Shown here one piece after another: positions 1 through 8,757 of a stretch of DNA of 64,000 nucleotides (positions are counted from its first letter, which is position 1; each line of letters starts with the position of its first letter). Under the pieces are notes generated by a model that ran no database searches, was not told the origin of the DNA, and was given only the letters and a program-made list of their open reading frames with translations. The translations under genes were made by a program, and so were the position numbers. The stretch comes from Bradyrhizobium nanningense (lineage in GTDB: Bacteria > Pseudomonadota > Alphaproteobacteria > Rhizobiales > Xanthobacteraceae), in assembly GCF_004114535.1 (NCBI RefSeq), contig NZ_LBJC01000020.1, positions 124,001 through 188,000 of the forward strand. The letters run 5' to 3'.

Positions 1-984
1 ACGCCATTCTGGTGGCCGCCGGAGGACAGAGCTAGCTTCCATCTCAACGCGCCGCTCGCGCGGGATGGTGATGTCACCGGCAAGATTCTCTGGTTGGAGC
101 TGCCGTTCGACCGGGGTGCCTATCTGGGGCCGATCCATCGTGCGGCCATCACGGCAGCGGCAGCGAAGAAGCCCGCGGCCATCCTGCTGATGATCGGAAA
201 TCCCGCCGACGACCGCTTCGCCTACAACGTCACGCAGGAGGATGCGCCCTGGCCGGTGCCGGTCATCGTGGTCGGCGCGAAGTGGCGGCCGGCGTTCGAG
301 CGCGCACTCGCTGCGGGCACGTCTGTCACCTTCGACGTCAAGGGCCGTTACGAACGCGATGTCGCCGGCCGCAACGTCATCGCCGAGACGGGCACGGGCC
401 GCGGGCCGACCATCGTCGTCTCGACGCCAATGACGGGCTGGTACACCTGCGTCTGCGAGCGCGGTCCGGGCATCGCCAACTTCCTTGCTCTTGCGCGCAC
501 CGTTGCTGCGGAAAAATGGCCGGCGCATTTCGTCTTCATCGCCACCGCCGGCCACGAGATCGGCCATGGCGGCATGGAGCTGTTCCTGAAGCACGGCGCG
601 CCGGCGCCGAACGACACGCTGGCGTGGATTCACTTCGGCTCGTCGAACGCGTGCTACGCCTTCGCGGACGGCGCCCGCACCGATCGGCCCGAGGAAGAAC
701 GCTATCTCGTGCTCAGCAAATCCGCGGTTGCGCTGACCAACGAGGCCTTTGCCGGGGTCGCGGCGAAACGTCTGGTGACGGAGAAGCAGGCGGTCGGCGA
801 ATTGCGCGACGTGCACGCGGCGGGCTATGCCAATTTCCTTGGCATGGCGGGCCGCCATCGCACTTTCCACACGCCCTCGGACGAACTCTCAGTGACCGGA
901 CCCGAGATCCTGGAGCCGGTCGCGCGCGCCTTCGTCGATGCTGTGCGAAAGATCGTGGAGCGCGACAATGCCGCGTTCAGATAG
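1..984 (+). CDS. M28-like zinc peptidase, 5'-truncated by the window edge
   Basis: The frame is open from the first base, so the N terminus lies outside the window; 327 residues and the stop codon are visible. An M28-like zinc exopeptidase fold is suggested by GHEIGH near visible residues 183-188 and FHTPSDE near residue 289, which resemble the metal-binding Glu segment and the closing His/Asp segment of that family. GHEIGH also fits the generic HExxH pattern. The likely role is hydrolysis of a peptide or amide; the substrate is unknown. It converges on the L,D-transpeptidase gene with a short hairpin between them. Family assignment is by eye and moderate. Confidence 0.55.
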   Translation, partial: TPFWWPPEDRASFHLNAPLARDGDVTGKILWLELPFDRGAYLGPIHRAAITAAAAKKPAAILLMIGNPADDRFAYNVTQEDAPWPVPVIVVGAKWRPAFERALAAGTSVTFDVKGRYERDVAGRNVIAETGTGRGPTIVVSTPMTGWYTCVCERGPGIANFLALARTVAAEKWPAHFVFIATAGHEIGHGGMELFLKHGAPAPNDTLAWIHFGSSNACYAFADGARTDRPEEERYLVLSKSAVALTNEAFAGVAAKRLVTEKQAVGELRDVHAAGYANFLGMAGRHRTFHTPSDELSVTGPEILEPVARAFVDAVRKIVERDNAAFR

Positions 985-985
985 C

Positions 986-1008
986 GCATGATCCGGAAAC
1001 GATCATGC
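986..1008. terminator. hairpin between convergent genes
   Basis: GCATGATC (986-993) pairs perfectly with GATCATGC (1001-1008) around a 7-nt loop. It lies in the 37-bp gap between two convergent genes, so it could stop transcription from either side. The sequence resembles a shortened copy of a GCATGATCCGGAAAA-type repeat I associate with Bradyrhizobium genomes. There is no T run. Confidence 0.45.
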
Positions 1009-1021
1009 TCAGATAACAGCG

Positions 1022-1819
1022 TCAGTTCTGGTAATAATAGTCTCGCGGCTGATAAACCTGCCGCGGCTGCGGCTGATAATAGGTGCCCTGCTGGCCGTAG
1101 CCCTGGTCGTAATAGGGCCGCGGCTGCTGCTGATAGACCTGCGCGTCATAGAGCGGGCGGGTGGCGGAACGCGGCGCCGGATAGCGCGCGCCGGTGTCGC
1201 TGCCGTCGGCGGGATAGATGTAATTGTCATCCTGCGGCATGTAGCGGCGGGCGGGCTGCGCCGGCGGCGTCAGGTTCACGGGATCACCCGTTGTGGCATA
1301 TTGCTCTTCGGCGGGCTGTTGCGGAGCGCGGGCCACCGCAGCGTTGCCGCGGCCACGCGGATTGCGCGCCAGCGCCACCTGCGCTGAGCCGGTCAGCGTC
1401 ACCGTGGTGTTGAGCACGCCCTGCTGCTGCACCAGCGCATAGAGTGTCGATGCGTTCTGACGCGACAGCCGCACGCAGCCATGCGACGCTGGCGAGCCCA
1501 GACGGCCGACTGAGTCGGTACCGTGGATGGCATGGCCGATCTTGGTGAAGAAGATCGCGTGCGGCATCGGCGCGTCGTCGAATTCCTTGGAGTAGTGATC
1601 CTCTTCCATCCGGAAGGCGCGGAAGGCACCGTTCGGCGTCTCGCGCGAGGGGATGCCTGTCGATACCGGCCAGTGATAGCGAGCCACGCCATCGACCGCG
1701 ACGGTCATCTGCTGATTGTCCTTGTCGACGGTGATCTCGACCTTGGCCTGCGCGCTGCCCGCGCTCAAAAGCATCAGGGATGTGAAAGCAATGAAAAATG
1801 AACGCATCTGGAAACGCAT
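1022..1819 (-). CDS. L,D-transpeptidase (YkuD family), exported
   Basis: Catalyses L,D-transpeptidation in the periplasm, cross-linking peptidoglycan or attaching proteins to it. A signal peptide (MRFQMRSFF... to AQA, about 25 residues) is followed by a YkuD domain to about residue 150. The family signature is intact: HAIHGT near residue 104 and SHGCVRLS near residue 120, with the catalytic Cys. The last 110 residues are low complexity, rich in Tyr, Gln, Pro and Arg, probably a flexible tail. I chose the ATG at 1819 because GGAGG lies 11 bp upstream; a GTG at 1846 is also in frame. Confidence 0.88.
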   Translation of the reverse strand: MRFQMRSFFIAFTSLMLLSAGSAQAKVEITVDKDNQQMTVAVDGVARYHWPVSTGIPSRETPNGAFRAFRMEEDHYSKEFDDAPMPHAIFFTKIGHAIHGTDSVGRLGSPASHGCVRLSRQNASTLYALVQQQGVLNTTVTLTGSAQVALARNPRGRGNAAVARAPQQPAEEQYATTGDPVNLTPPAQPARRYMPQDDNYIYPADGSDTGARYPAPRSATRPLYDAQVYQQQPRPYYDQGYGQQGTYYQPQPRQVYQPRDYYYQN

Positions 1820-2147
1820 TTGGATCCTGGCCTCCGGCCTCGTCACGCTAGCCGCCGCGGCTCTCCGTCCCCGGCATGCAATATGCCTTTAATCCGGCTT
1901 TCGTTCCAGCGGCCTGCCAAGCTAACCTTTCTGCCATCGTTAACGCGATGCGGGGCGTAAGCAAGGCCGCTTTGTGCCGCGCCGCGCGCGACGGCGCTGA
2001 CATTTCCGCGAGCAAGGCGTGTGTTCACAACGCCGACAATTCGTCATAAAGGCGCAACCACCCGGCTGCCCCGGGCGTTGACGATGGCCTGCTTCGACAG
2101 GCGGCTTTCGCCGCCATTCACCCTTCGTAATCTCCTTGGGACCGAAG
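1820..2147. other. intergenic region between divergent genes
   Basis: About 330 bases without a convincing gene. It must hold the promoters of the divergent L,D-transpeptidase and glycine-zipper genes. Short open frames here lack ribosome-binding sites and family-like sequence. I see no clear -35/-10 pair or operator. Confidence 0.5.
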
Positions 2148-2474
2148 ATGAAAAAAGCCCGTCTCGCCACCGCGCCACTGCCGGCCAATTTGCCCGCCCG
2201 CCTGCTATTCGCAGCTGCCGCCTTCCTGCTCGCGCTGCTGTCACTGCCGCAAGCCAGCCACGCCCAGGGCATCGTGCGTGGCGCCCAGGAAGGCTCCTAT
2301 GAGGGCAACCGGATCGGCGGTCCCGTGGGCGGTGCAGTCGGAGGCGTCGTCGGTGCCGGTGTCGGCGGCGCCGTTGGTGCAGTCGAGGGGGTGCTCGGCA
2401 TTCCCCACCGTCATTACCGCCACCGCTGTCGCGGGTATTACGACGGGTATCACCACTTCCACTGCTACAGGTGA
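2148..2474 (+). CDS. small exported glycine-zipper protein
   Basis: 108 residues. The N terminus (MKKARL..., hydrophobic LLFAAAAFLLALLSL, then SHAQG) is a signal peptide with probable cleavage after HAQ. A glycine-zipper stretch follows (GGPVGGAVGGVVGAGVGG), then a short His/Tyr/Arg-rich tail with HRHYRHRC and HHFHCYR that could bind metal. Such proteins are usually periplasmic or outer-membrane associated; no function is known. The ATG at 2148 starts the signal peptide cleanly; its ribosome-binding site is weak. It converges on the ABC permease gene. Confidence 0.7.
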   Translation: MKKARLATAPLPANLPARLLFAAAAFLLALLSLPQASHAQGIVRGAQEGSYEGNRIGGPVGGAVGGVVGAGVGGAVGAVEGVLGIPHRHYRHRCRGYYDGYHHFHCYR

Positions 2475-2484
2475 GTCCACCGCC

Positions 2485-2522
2485 GTCATTCCGGGCTCGT
2501 GCTTCGCACGGCCCGGAATGAC
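2485..2522. terminator. strong hairpin terminator or palindromic repeat
   Basis: GTCATTCCGGGC (2485-2496) pairs with GCCCGGAATGAC (2511-2522), and the loop holds a second stem, CGTGC/GCACG around TTC. The 12+5 bp hairpin fills the gap between convergent genes and probably ends both transcripts. The arms look like a dispersed Bradyrhizobium-type repeat. Confidence 0.65.
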
Positions 2523-2530
2523 AGTTTGAG

Positions 2531-3288
2531 TCAATTCTTCAGCCGATACCCGGTGCGGAAGATCCACCAGATCACGACCAGGCAGATCACCAGAAATGCA
2601 ATCGTCATGCCGATGCTGACTGCGACGCTGACGTCGACGATTTCGTAAAAGCTCCAGCGGAAGCCCGAGATCAGATAGACCACCGGGTTGAGCAGCGCCA
2701 CCGTGCGCCAGGTGGGCGGCAGCATGTCGATGGAATAGAAGCTGCCGCCGAGGAAGGTCAGCGGCGTCACCACCAGCATCGGGATCATCTGCAGCTTCTC
2801 GAAGCCGTCGGCCCAGATGCCGATGATGAAGCCGAACAGGCTGAACGTCACCGCCGTCAGCACCAGGAAGGCCAGCATCCAGATGGGATGATGGATGTGC
2901 AGCGGCACGAACAGGCCGGCTGTCGCCAGGATGATCAGGCCCAGAATGATCGACTTGGTCGCGGCGGCGCCGACATAGCCGAGCACGATCTCGAAGTAGG
3001 AAATCGGCGCCGACAGGATCTCGTAGATCGTGCCGGTGAATTTCGGGAAGTAGATGCCGAACGAGGCGTTGGCGATGCTCTGCGTCAGCACCGAGAGCAT
3101 GATCAGGCCCGGCACGATGAAGGTGCCGTAGCTGACGCCCTCGACCTGGCTGATGCGCGAGCCGATCGCGGCGCCGAAGACCACGAAATAGAGCGAAGTC
3201 GAGACCACCGGCGAGACGATGCTTTGCAGCAGCGTGCGCCAGGTGCGCGCCATTTCGAACAGGTAGATGGCGCGGATGGCGCGATGGT

Positions 3289-3292
<4 letters not shown>
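2531..3292 (-). CDS. ABC-2 type transporter permease (YadH-like)
   Basis: 253 residues with about six hydrophobic membrane segments (near residues 20-45, 60-80, 110-130, 140-165, 175-195 and 225-247), typical of ABC-2 permeases. It is the membrane half of an exporter of unknown substrate; the family includes lipid, polysaccharide and drug exporters. PxxxxGGSFYSI and the [12 protein letters not shown] segment are typical of the YadH group. Its ATG overlaps the stop of the upstream ATPase gene by 4 bp (ATGA), so the two are co-transcribed and probably translationally coupled. Confidence 0.85.
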
Positions 3293-4212
<920 letters not shown>

Positions 4213-4303
4213 GATGGCCGCAAGGCTGAGGGGGCAAACGCCGGGGGGAGGGGGCTGGACCGGTCCCGAAAGGGAGGTCAGCGGAGCCCTGAAATAGGAA
4301 CGC

Positions 4304-4376
4304 ACTTGCCTGCCCGCAATTCCCCGGAGAAAAATGGTCTCAAAACAGGCCCTTCGGGGGCAGGTTTCAGGCAAGT
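4304..4376. repeat. widely spaced inverted repeat upstream of the ABC operon
   Basis: ACTTGCCTG (4304-4312) and CAGGCAAGT (4368-4376) are perfect reverse complements 55 bp apart, with further G/C pairing inside (CCTGCCC against GGGGCAG). It lies between the divergent ABC operon and the secreted GxSxG gene. It could be a looping operator or a structured leader; chance is not excluded. Confidence 0.3.
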
Positions 4377-4500
4377 GTTGCGCGATGGTCACGGGCTGTG
4401 GCTAAGATTGCCGTTCACGCGGCTCTTTGTTGCGTCTGCGAGCAGGCCATGGCTACGATTCCGGCCAATCGCAAAGCGTATGTCCCCAGGGAAAACATCG

Positions 4501-5214
4501 ATGAGACCGAACGGCCGTCACACCGCCGGCGCCAGCCAGTTGTCCGCCCTCCGCGTCTGGGCGGTGGGCCTGCTCCTGCTGTCAGCTGTTGCCATCAACC
4601 CGACCCCCGTCAGGGCCGCGCCGAGCCAGGCCGCGACCACCCACGTCTATCTACTCCGTGGCGTGCTCAATATCTTCTCGCTCGGGCTCGACACGATCGG
4701 CGCCCGGCTGCAGGCGCAGGGCATCCCGGTGACCGTCGCCAATTTCGTGTCCTGGTCCTCGCTCGCCGACGAAGCCGCGACTGCCTACAAGGCCGGCCGC
4801 CTCAAGACCATCGTCCTGGTCGGCCATTCCTCCGGCGCGACCGCGCTGCCCGACATGATCGCCAAGCTCAACCAGCTCGGCGTGCCCGTGAAGCTCGCGA
4901 TCGGTCTCGATTCCGTTTTCAAGACCAAGCTCTCGACCGGCGCGGAGCGCTACATCAACATCTATATCGGCGACGGTCCCGGCGAGCCGGTACGGGCCGC
5001 GCAGGGCCTGCGCGGCAAGCTCGACAATGTCGACGTGCGCGGCACCGGCGTCGGCCACATCTCGATTGACAAGAACGAGGCGATCCAGCGCCGCGTCATC
5101 GCCGAGATCGACGCCGCGATCATGCGCTCGCGCGCTCCGGCCTTGCCGGTCGCCGAACACGGCGCGCCGCGGCAGGCGCGCTCGGCGGCAGCGGCCGCTC
5201 CGGCGAGGAACTGA
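4501..5214 (+). CDS. secreted alpha/beta-hydrolase-like protein (GHSSG), paralog of the LysM protein
   Basis: 237 residues. A signal peptide (hydrophobic VWAVGLLLLSAVAI, ending near VRAAP) precedes a domain containing HVYLLRGVLNIFSLGLD and VLVGHSSGA, a GxSxG nucleophile elbow as in lipases. It closely parallels the gene at 7638-8576 (HVYLLRG/KIYLFRG, GHSSG/GHSMG, RYINIYIGDG/RFINIFLSDS, GHISIDK/SHINIEK), so the two are paralogs. The tail is Ala/Arg-rich. Substrate unknown. I took the ATG at 4501 for its AGGGA upstream; ATG 4480 is an alternative. Confidence 0.7.
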   Translation: MRPNGRHTAGASQLSALRVWAVGLLLLSAVAINPTPVRAAPSQAATTHVYLLRGVLNIFSLGLDTIGARLQAQGIPVTVANFVSWSSLADEAATAYKAGRLKTIVLVGHSSGATALPDMIAKLNQLGVPVKLAIGLDSVFKTKLSTGAERYINIYIGDGPGEPVRAAQGLRGKLDNVDVRGTGVGHISIDKNEAIQRRVIAEIDAAIMRSRAPALPVAEHGAPRQARSAAAAAPARN

Positions 5215-5245
5215 AACCTGCCAAAGCAGCTCGAGACTTCGTCTG

Positions 5246-5276
5246 TGCCGCCGTCAACCTCGGGTTGACGGCGGCA
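5246..5276. terminator. bidirectional terminator hairpin
   Basis: A perfect 14-bp stem, TGCCGCCGTCAACC pairing with GGTTGACGGCGGCA, closes a 3-nt TCG loop. It sits between the convergent hydrolase and TMEM175-like genes and should terminate both transcripts. Confidence 0.75.
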
Positions 5277-5281
5277 TTGCT

Positions 5282-5872
5282 CTATGGCCGGTCCTCGCCG
5301 CCTGGCGCTTCCGGCTTCAGGTAGACGATCAGGCAGCAGCAGCACAGTGCAAGTCCGGCAACAGGGTATCTCAGGGCCACGGCCGCTGCGAATGCGAAGA
5401 TCGCGAGCGTGACGACCGAGCGGATCCGCATGATCCTGCGCTCGCGCGGCGGGACCTCGTCCGCCGGCGCCCGCCCGACGAGGTCGAAGATCAGCGCGAC
5501 ATAGGTCGCGTTCACCAGGAAGAACACCGCGGCGTAGAACGCGACCGGCTGCGGTGCGAGCTCGCTGACCGCCATCCAGGCCGTGGAGAGCGGCAGCAGA
5601 GATACCGAGAACAGGTGCGCGAAGTTGAACCACATCAGCCGCGGCGTCGCTTCGCTCGCATAGCGCATCAGATGGTGATGGTTGGCCCATACGATCGCGA
5701 TGAAGACATAGCTGACGGCATAAGAGAGCCATGTCGGCCAGAGCGCCAGCAATGCCGCAAAAGTCGGAATTTCGGGCGGACGCAGCTCCAGCACCAGCAC
5801 TGTGATCAGGACGGCGAACACGCCGTCCGAAAATGCGCTCAGTCGTTCCGGAGATCGCCTCGTGTGGGCCAT
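5282..5872 (-). CDS. TMEM175-family (DUF1211) membrane protein, putative potassium channel
   Basis: 196 residues with about five to six membrane helices. The first helix carries RLSAFSDGVFAVLITVLVLEL, matching the (R)xxxFSDGVFAI signature that lines the pore in bacterial TMEM175 channels; WANHHHLMR in the next segment is also typical. It would conduct K+ across the inner membrane. It is 13 bp downstream of the alpha/beta hydrolase gene on the same strand, so the two probably share a transcript. Confidence 0.8.
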   Translation of the reverse strand: MAHTRRSPERLSAFSDGVFAVLITVLVLELRPPEIPTFAALLALWPTWLSYAVSYVFIAIVWANHHHLMRYASEATPRLMWFNFAHLFSVSLLPLSTAWMAVSELAPQPVAFYAAVFFLVNATYVALIFDLVGRAPADEVPPRERRIMRIRSVVTLAIFAFAAAVALRYPVAGLALCCCCLIVYLKPEAPGGEDRP

Positions 5873-5885
5873 GGCCAGGCTCCCG

Positions 5886-6737
5886 TCATTTCAGGAACGC
5901 GCGAATGCTCTCCGCGATCTCCCTTGCATGCGTCTCCAGCGCGAAATGGCCGGTGTCGAAGAACTGGACAACCGCGTTGGGATTGTCGCGCTTGAACGCC
6001 TCAGCGCCGGGCGGGATGAAGAACGGATCATTCTTGCCCCACACCGCAAGAAACGGCGGCTTGTGCTTGCGGAAATAGTCTTGGAATGCGGGATAGAGCG
6101 CGACGTTGCTCTTGTAATCGCCGAACAGGTCGAGCTGCACCTCGTCGGAGCCCGGCCGCGCCAGGTAGAAATTGTCGAGGTTCTGCCCGTCCGGCGACAC
6201 AATCGCCGGATTGGGGACGCCGTGCGTGTATTGCCAGCGCGTCGCTTCCGGCGTGAGGAAGGCGCGCAGCGCCTCGCGGTTCGCCGGAGAAGGATCCTGC
6301 CAATAGGCCTTGATCGGAGTCCAGCCGTCGCTGAGGCCGTCTTCATAGGCGTTGCCATTCTGCGAGATGATCGCCGTGATCCGCTCGGGATGGCGTAGCG
6401 CGAGCCGAAATCCGGTCGGCGCGCCATAATCGAAGACGTAAACGGCAAAGCGATCGAAGCCGATCACTTCAGTGAATCGCTCGATCACGCGTGCGACGTT
6501 GTCAAAGGTGTAATTGAAGGTTTCGCGCGCAGGCATGTCGGACTGGCCGAAGCCGGGCAGGTCCGGCGCCACGATGTGAAATCTGTCCGCGAGCGGCGGG
6601 ATCAGGTCGCGGAACATGTGGCCGGCGCTCGGGAAGCCGTGCAGCAGCAGCAGCTTCGGCGCGTCCTTAGGGCCGGCCTCCCGATAGAACACCTTGAAGC
6701 CGTCGACGTCTGCGGTGCGGTAGGTAATCGCGGTCAT
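5886..6737 (-). CDS. alpha/beta hydrolase, epoxide/haloalkane-hydrolase-like
   Basis: 283 residues. LLLLHGFPSAGHMFRDLIPPLADRFHIVAPDLPGFGQSD is the classic HGFP oxyanion segment and strand pattern of epoxide hydrolase-like enzymes. The nucleophile elbow is YVFDYGAPTG, so the nucleophile is Asp. The catalytic His lies in DTGHFALE near the C terminus. Substrate unknown. The ATG at 6737 has GGGAG a few bases upstream. It is divergent from a CGNR-type regulator across a duplicated palindromic element, which suggests that regulator controls it. Confidence 0.85.
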   Translation of the reverse strand: MTAITYRTADVDGFKVFYREAGPKDAPKLLLLHGFPSAGHMFRDLIPPLADRFHIVAPDLPGFGQSDMPARETFNYTFDNVARVIERFTEVIGFDRFAVYVFDYGAPTGFRLALRHPERITAIISQNGNAYEDGLSDGWTPIKAYWQDPSPANREALRAFLTPEATRWQYTHGVPNPAIVSPDGQNLDNFYLARPGSDEVQLDLFGDYKSNVALYPAFQDYFRKHKPPFLAVWGKNDPFFIPPGAEAFKRDNPNAVVQFFDTGHFALETHAREIAESIRAFLK

Positions 6738-6754
6738 GGATGGTCTCCCATTTT

Positions 6755-6784
6755 GTAACCTGTTAAATCCGCTTTTAGAGGTTA
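6755..6784. promoter_or_regulatory. operator-like element, copy 1
   Basis: A 30-bp element whose ends, TAACCT and AGGTTA, are inverted repeats. It lies 18 bp upstream of the hydrolase start and matches the copy at 6797-6826 at 23 of 30 positions. Probably a binding site for the neighbouring CGNR-type protein; inferred from position and symmetry. Confidence 0.5.
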
Positions 6785-6796
6785 GTTCCGCCAATA

Positions 6797-6826
6797 GTAA
6801 CTTGTCAACGGCGATTTTAGTGGTTA
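6797..6826. promoter_or_regulatory. operator-like element, copy 2
   Basis: Second 30-bp copy, with ends GTAAC and GTTAC. Its start is 42 bp from that of copy 1, almost exactly four helical turns, so two bound dimers would sit on one DNA face. It lies 38 bp upstream of the CGNR-type gene. Confidence 0.5.
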
Positions 6827-6864
6827 CCTGGTTGTTGCCGTTTGCCGGCAGCCAGGACCCGCTC

Positions 6865-7482
6865 ATGGACAGACCGCCCGCCATGTTTATCGCCGACTCG
6901 CTCGGCCTCGATTTCCTCAACTCGGTCGCAACACCGATCGACACGCCCGTCGACTGGATCGACGATGGCGAAGGCCTGATCGACTGGCTGTCGCAGGCGA
7001 AGCTGGTACCGGCGGAGGAGCTGGATGCGCTGAAGGCGCGGGTGAGGCGGGGTGAGCTCGACGAGGTGGCCGACCAGACCCGTGCCTTGCGCGAGTGGTT
7101 CAGGGGCTTCGTTCTGAAGCATGCGGGGCGGCCGCTGACCGCGCAGGCGTTGCAAGAGCTCGGCCCGTTGAACAGTTTGCTCGGGCGCGACGAAGCCTTC
7201 AGTCGGATCGAGCCCGCGCAGGAGGGCGGCGGCGTCCTCGCGCTACAAAGGAAGAGGCGCTGGCGATCACCGGAAGCGCTGATGCTGCCGGTTGGTGAAG
7301 CGTTAGCGAAGCTGGTGTGTGAGGAGGACTTTTCGAACGTGAAGGCGTGCGAGGGCCATAACTGCACAATGGTGTTCGCCGATCACACCCGCAGGCATGC
7401 ACGGCGATGGTGCATCATGGCGGTCTGCGGCAACCGCGCCAAGCAGGCCGCACATCGGAGCCGGCTCAAGAGCAGGCAATGA
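6865..7482 (+). CDS. CGNR zinc-finger / ABATE-domain putative regulator
   Basis: 205 residues. The N-terminal two thirds (SLGLDFLNSVATP...DWLSQAKLVP) match the ABATE domain, and the C terminus is a CGNR zinc finger: C-x4-C (KACEGHNC), then RRWCIMAVCGNRAKQAAHR with the defining CGNR. Proteins of this kind are thought to be stress-responsive transcription regulators. The ATG at 6865 has AGGA upstream and begins at the conserved part; an in-frame ATG at 6736 would run through the operator-like repeats. Divergent from the alpha/beta hydrolase it may control. Confidence 0.8.
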   Translation: MDRPPAMFIADSLGLDFLNSVATPIDTPVDWIDDGEGLIDWLSQAKLVPAEELDALKARVRRGELDEVADQTRALREWFRGFVLKHAGRPLTAQALQELGPLNSLLGRDEAFSRIEPAQEGGGVLALQRKRRWRSPEALMLPVGEALAKLVCEEDFSNVKACEGHNCTMVFADHTRRHARRWCIMAVCGNRAKQAAHRSRLKSRQ

Positions 7483-7637
7483 GGGATCGGGCGCGTCCTC
7501 GTCCGTGCGATCACGGGGCTTTGATGTGCGCGGCGGTGCGTCGTGCCCCAGTTCCCGTGCCCCAAAATCCGCTAAATCGGTCGTCACTAAGCCGGTTGGG
7601 GGAGAGGACCTTCTCCCGTGGTGGGACTGCTGGACTG

Positions 7638-8576
7638 ATGATCGATCTGAGGCGACTCCTCGCGCTGGCAGCCGTTGCACTGCTCGCCCTGGGCCCCGGC
7701 ATGGCCGCTGCCTCACCCGCCAAGTCCAAGACCACGGCGGCCGTACCTGCCGCGCCGCCGCCCCCGCCGTTCGAGCCATTGCCGCCGCCGAAGATCTACC
7801 TGTTCCGTGGTGCCATGGGACCGATCTTCTCGACCGGCATGGACCGGCTCGAGGAGAAGCTGACAAAGGCCGGCTTTTCGGCCAACGTCTATGAATTCAC
7901 CATCTGCCGATGGATCGGCGATCGCGCCATCGCCAGCTACAAGGAAAGCCCGGCGCCGATCGTGCTGATCGGCCACTCCATGGGCGGGCTGTGCTCGATC
8001 GTCATCTCCGAGATGGCGGCCAAGGAGAATATCCCGATCAGCCTCGTCATCGCCATCGATCCCGCGCACGCGACTGGCGACGTGCCGCTCAATGTCGAGC
8101 GCTTCATCAACATCTTCCTGTCCGACAGCGTGCTCGGCGGCGGCGACGTCGTCGCGGTCCCCGGCTTTCGCGGCCACTATGCGAGCTACGACCTGAAGGA
8201 AAACGCGCGCGTCTCGCACATCAACATCGAGAAGTCCGACGACATCCATCGCCAGATCGTCGAGATGGTGACGCAGCTGCCGCGCATTCCGCCGCAGACC
8301 GAGGCCGATGCCGTGCCGCTGCGCTATCTCGTGCCTGCGGATACGTTGGTCGAATTGTGGGACTCCGGTGTGCGCGTTCCGGTGCGCCGCGGCGACACCA
8401 TGGAGAGCATCGCCGCCGCCAATCGCGTTCCGCTGTGGACGCTCGCGCAGAGCAATTCGCTTGCAGAGAATGCACCGCTCACGCCGGGACAAACCATCAT
8501 CGTCCCGCGCCACCTGGCGCCGCCCGAGCCTGCAGCCGCGATGGCAGCGCCGCCGGCTCCGGCGAGGCGGAAGTAG
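7638..8576 (+). CDS. secreted alpha/beta-hydrolase-like protein with C-terminal LysM domain
   Basis: 312 residues. A signal peptide (MIDLRRLLALAAVALLALG...AAA) and a short Pro-rich linker lead to a GxSxG domain (IVLIGHSMGG) homologous to the protein encoded at 4501-5214. Unlike that paralog it carries a LysM module near residues 245-295 (VPVRRGDTMESIAAANRVPLWTLAQSN...PGQTIIVP), which should bind peptidoglycan and anchor it in the periplasm. Substrate unknown. The start at 7638 gives a clean signal peptide, but its ribosome-binding site is weak. Confidence 0.75.
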   Translation: MIDLRRLLALAAVALLALGPGMAAASPAKSKTTAAVPAAPPPPPFEPLPPPKIYLFRGAMGPIFSTGMDRLEEKLTKAGFSANVYEFTICRWIGDRAIASYKESPAPIVLIGHSMGGLCSIVISEMAAKENIPISLVIAIDPAHATGDVPLNVERFINIFLSDSVLGGGDVVAVPGFRGHYASYDLKENARVSHINIEKSDDIHRQIVEMVTQLPRIPPQTEADAVPLRYLVPADTLVELWDSGVRVPVRRGDTMESIAAANRVPLWTLAQSNSLAENAPLTPGQTIIVPRHLAPPEPAAAMAAPPAPARRK

Positions 8577-8589
8577 AGGAAGTTCTTCG

Positions 8590-8727
8590 CCTCTCCCCGC
8601 TTGCGGGGAGAGGCCGGAATTTGAAGGCACATTCCGGGTGAGGGGGAGCCTCCGCGAGTCCGTCTGCCACTATTTTTTGCGGAAGCAGCTCCTCACCCCA
8701 ACCCTCTCCCCGTAAGCGGGGCGAGGG
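8590..8727. repeat. palindromic repeat, type A, intergenic copy
   Basis: Opens with a perfect 11-bp stem (CCTCTCCCCGC, 2-nt loop, GCGGGGAGAGG) and ends with CCCTCTCCCCG/CGGGGCGAGGG. Between them lie GGGTGAGGGG and CTCACCCC arms, which also pair. The same architecture appears inside uvrD (20296-20423) and at 46246-46353. It probably also ends the LysM-protein transcript. Confidence 0.6.
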
Positions 8728-8757
8728 AGCCGACCGTCGCTGCGGCGCCAGCTTGCC

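Noticed and set aside
4213..4392. N-terminal extension of the ABC ATPase up to 4392
   Set aside because: The extra 60 residues are Pro/Arg-rich and without homology-like character; the ATG at 4212 starts the domain.
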